From positions 1 to 64,000 of the forward strand of contig CAYVFI010000016.1 in NCBI GenBank assembly GCA_964450955.1: a stretch of DNA of 64,000 nucleotides. The letters run 5' to 3'. Under the pieces are notes generated by a model, which worked only from the letters and a program-made list of their open reading frames with translations, searched no databases and was not told the DNA's origin. The translations under genes and the position numbers were made by a program. Origin of the DNA: CAYNWT01 sp964450955 (GTDB lineage: Bacteria; Planctomycetota; Planctomycetia; Planctomycetales; Planctomycetaceae). The stretch's first letter is position 1. Each line of letters begins with the position of its first letter. Below, one piece after another: positions 63,430 to 64,000 of this stretch.

Positions 63430-64000
63430 ATGATCGGGCGGAGTAAATCCAAAGAGAAGCTCGGGATGCCATCATTTATGCAGCGATGGTGGTTGATTCT
63501 CCGAGCATGGTGCCGCCAGCCCTCGCAGGTTGCGACTGTCATGCCAAGTTCCCGACAGCTTATCAAGACCATCACCAGCCGTGCCTGCCTGACGCAAGCG
63601 AGTGTCGTGGTTGAACTCGGCCCCGGTGCGGGAGGAACGACAATTGCGCTGCTAAAGACGTTACCCCCAAACGCAACGCTGCTGGCAATCGAAAAGACGG
63701 AACAGCTTATTGAACCTCTGCGAATGATTCACGACGACCGGCTGACCGTCCTGCATGGCGACGCTGTGGACCTGACGGATTTGCTAAGGCAACATCAACT
63801 CGAATCAGTCGATGTCGTCGTGTCAGGTATCCCTTTCAGTTCTATTCCACGTGACGTTGCATCCCGCATCACAGCAGCAATCCGTGACGCCATGAGTGAG
63901 AACGGCGAATTCATCGCCTATCAAATGAAGGGTGATATCGAAGAGACCGCGCGACCTTTGTTTGGCACGCCTCAGGTCGACTTCGTTCCGCTAAACGTCC
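63430..64000 (+). CDS. SAM-dependent methyltransferase, partial (phospholipid N-methyltransferase-like)
   Basis: The first 190 codons of a gene that runs off the right edge of the window without a stop. It starts at ATG 63430. The Rossmann motif I is VVVELGPGAGGTTIALL (about residues 66-82), followed by LLAIEKTEQLIEPLR and HGDAVDL, and VVVSGIPFSSIP in the post-motif region. This set fits phospholipid N-methyltransferases (PmtA type) and rRNA adenine dimethylase relatives, so the substrate is uncertain. The N-terminal 50 residues include an amphipathic WWLILRAWCRQPSQV helix that could bind membranes. Truncated by the window, not by mutation. Confidence 0.75.
   Translation, partial: MIGRSKSKEKLGMPSFMQRWWLILRAWCRQPSQVATVMPSSRQLIKTITSRACLTQASVVVELGPGAGGTTIALLKTLPPNATLLAIEKTEQLIEPLRMIHDDRLTVLHGDAVDLTDLLRQHQLESVDVVVSGIPFSSIPRDVASRITAAIRDAMSENGEFIAYQMKGDIEETARPLFGTPQVDFVPLNV

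Overview
The window looks like a chromosomal segment of a planctomycete (order Planctomycetales; genus not determinable from sequence alone). The case rests on a YTV-repeat cell-envelope protein, an LEPR-XLL-like N-terminus on a secreted cyclophilin, an inverse-autotransporter barrel joined to a beta-helix passenger, several TPR lipoproteins sharing a C-terminal cap, N-terminal zinc-ribbon/TM proteins, an HTTM protein with its small partner, and a stand-alone csrA. Most genes are monocistronic or in groups of two or three. There is one assembly gap (10 N at 29863-29872). No prophage, transposase, CRISPR array or rRNA was found.

Layout. 1-754 is a tandem duplication of a hairpin-rich intergenic element. 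825-2733 holds three small genes. 2880-9806 is an export locus: an LbtU-like porin on the minus strand, divergent from an RND adaptor/permease pair that overlaps by ATGA. csrA follows with a strong terminator, then an ankyrin protein and a DUF420 membrane protein on minus. 12935-16782 carries a secreted protein of unknown function, a membrane-anchored coiled-coil protein and a small zinc-ribbon membrane protein. 16910-19937 is a three-gene overlapping minus-strand operon: small membrane protein, HTTM fused to a receiver-like domain, TPR lipoprotein. 20140-27002 holds a Ser/Gly-rich secreted protein, a Tat-exported deacetylase-like protein, CutC, a zinc-ribbon/HEAT-like protein, a small secreted protein, a HAD phosphatase and MazG. 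26999-29662 is an AlgI/AlgJ-type polysaccharide O-acetylation pair. After the gap come an ankyrin lipoprotein, aspS and mfd.

36128-44593 is rich in surface proteins: a 1339-residue inverse-autotransporter/beta-helix protein, an uncharacterised protein, and a secreted cyclophilin with an N-terminal repeat region and a domain inserted near the end of its cyclophilin fold. Then come a PlsC-like acyltransferase coupled to L-fuconate dehydratase, a small Cys-rich protein, a TPR protein and a polytopic membrane protein. The YTV-repeat protein (50892-53093) is divergent from a XylR-type AraC regulator that precedes cstA and folP, which overlap by one base. The right end has a 1366-residue TPR lipoprotein, tRNA-Val(GAC), about 780 bp without a supported gene, a DUF2383 protein and a SAM methyltransferase cut by the window edge.

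The most promising candidates for something undescribed are the HTTM/receiver-like fusion operon, the interrupted cyclophilin, and the two-family 28-residue repeat architecture of the YTV protein. All functional statements are from reading motifs; no database search was run.
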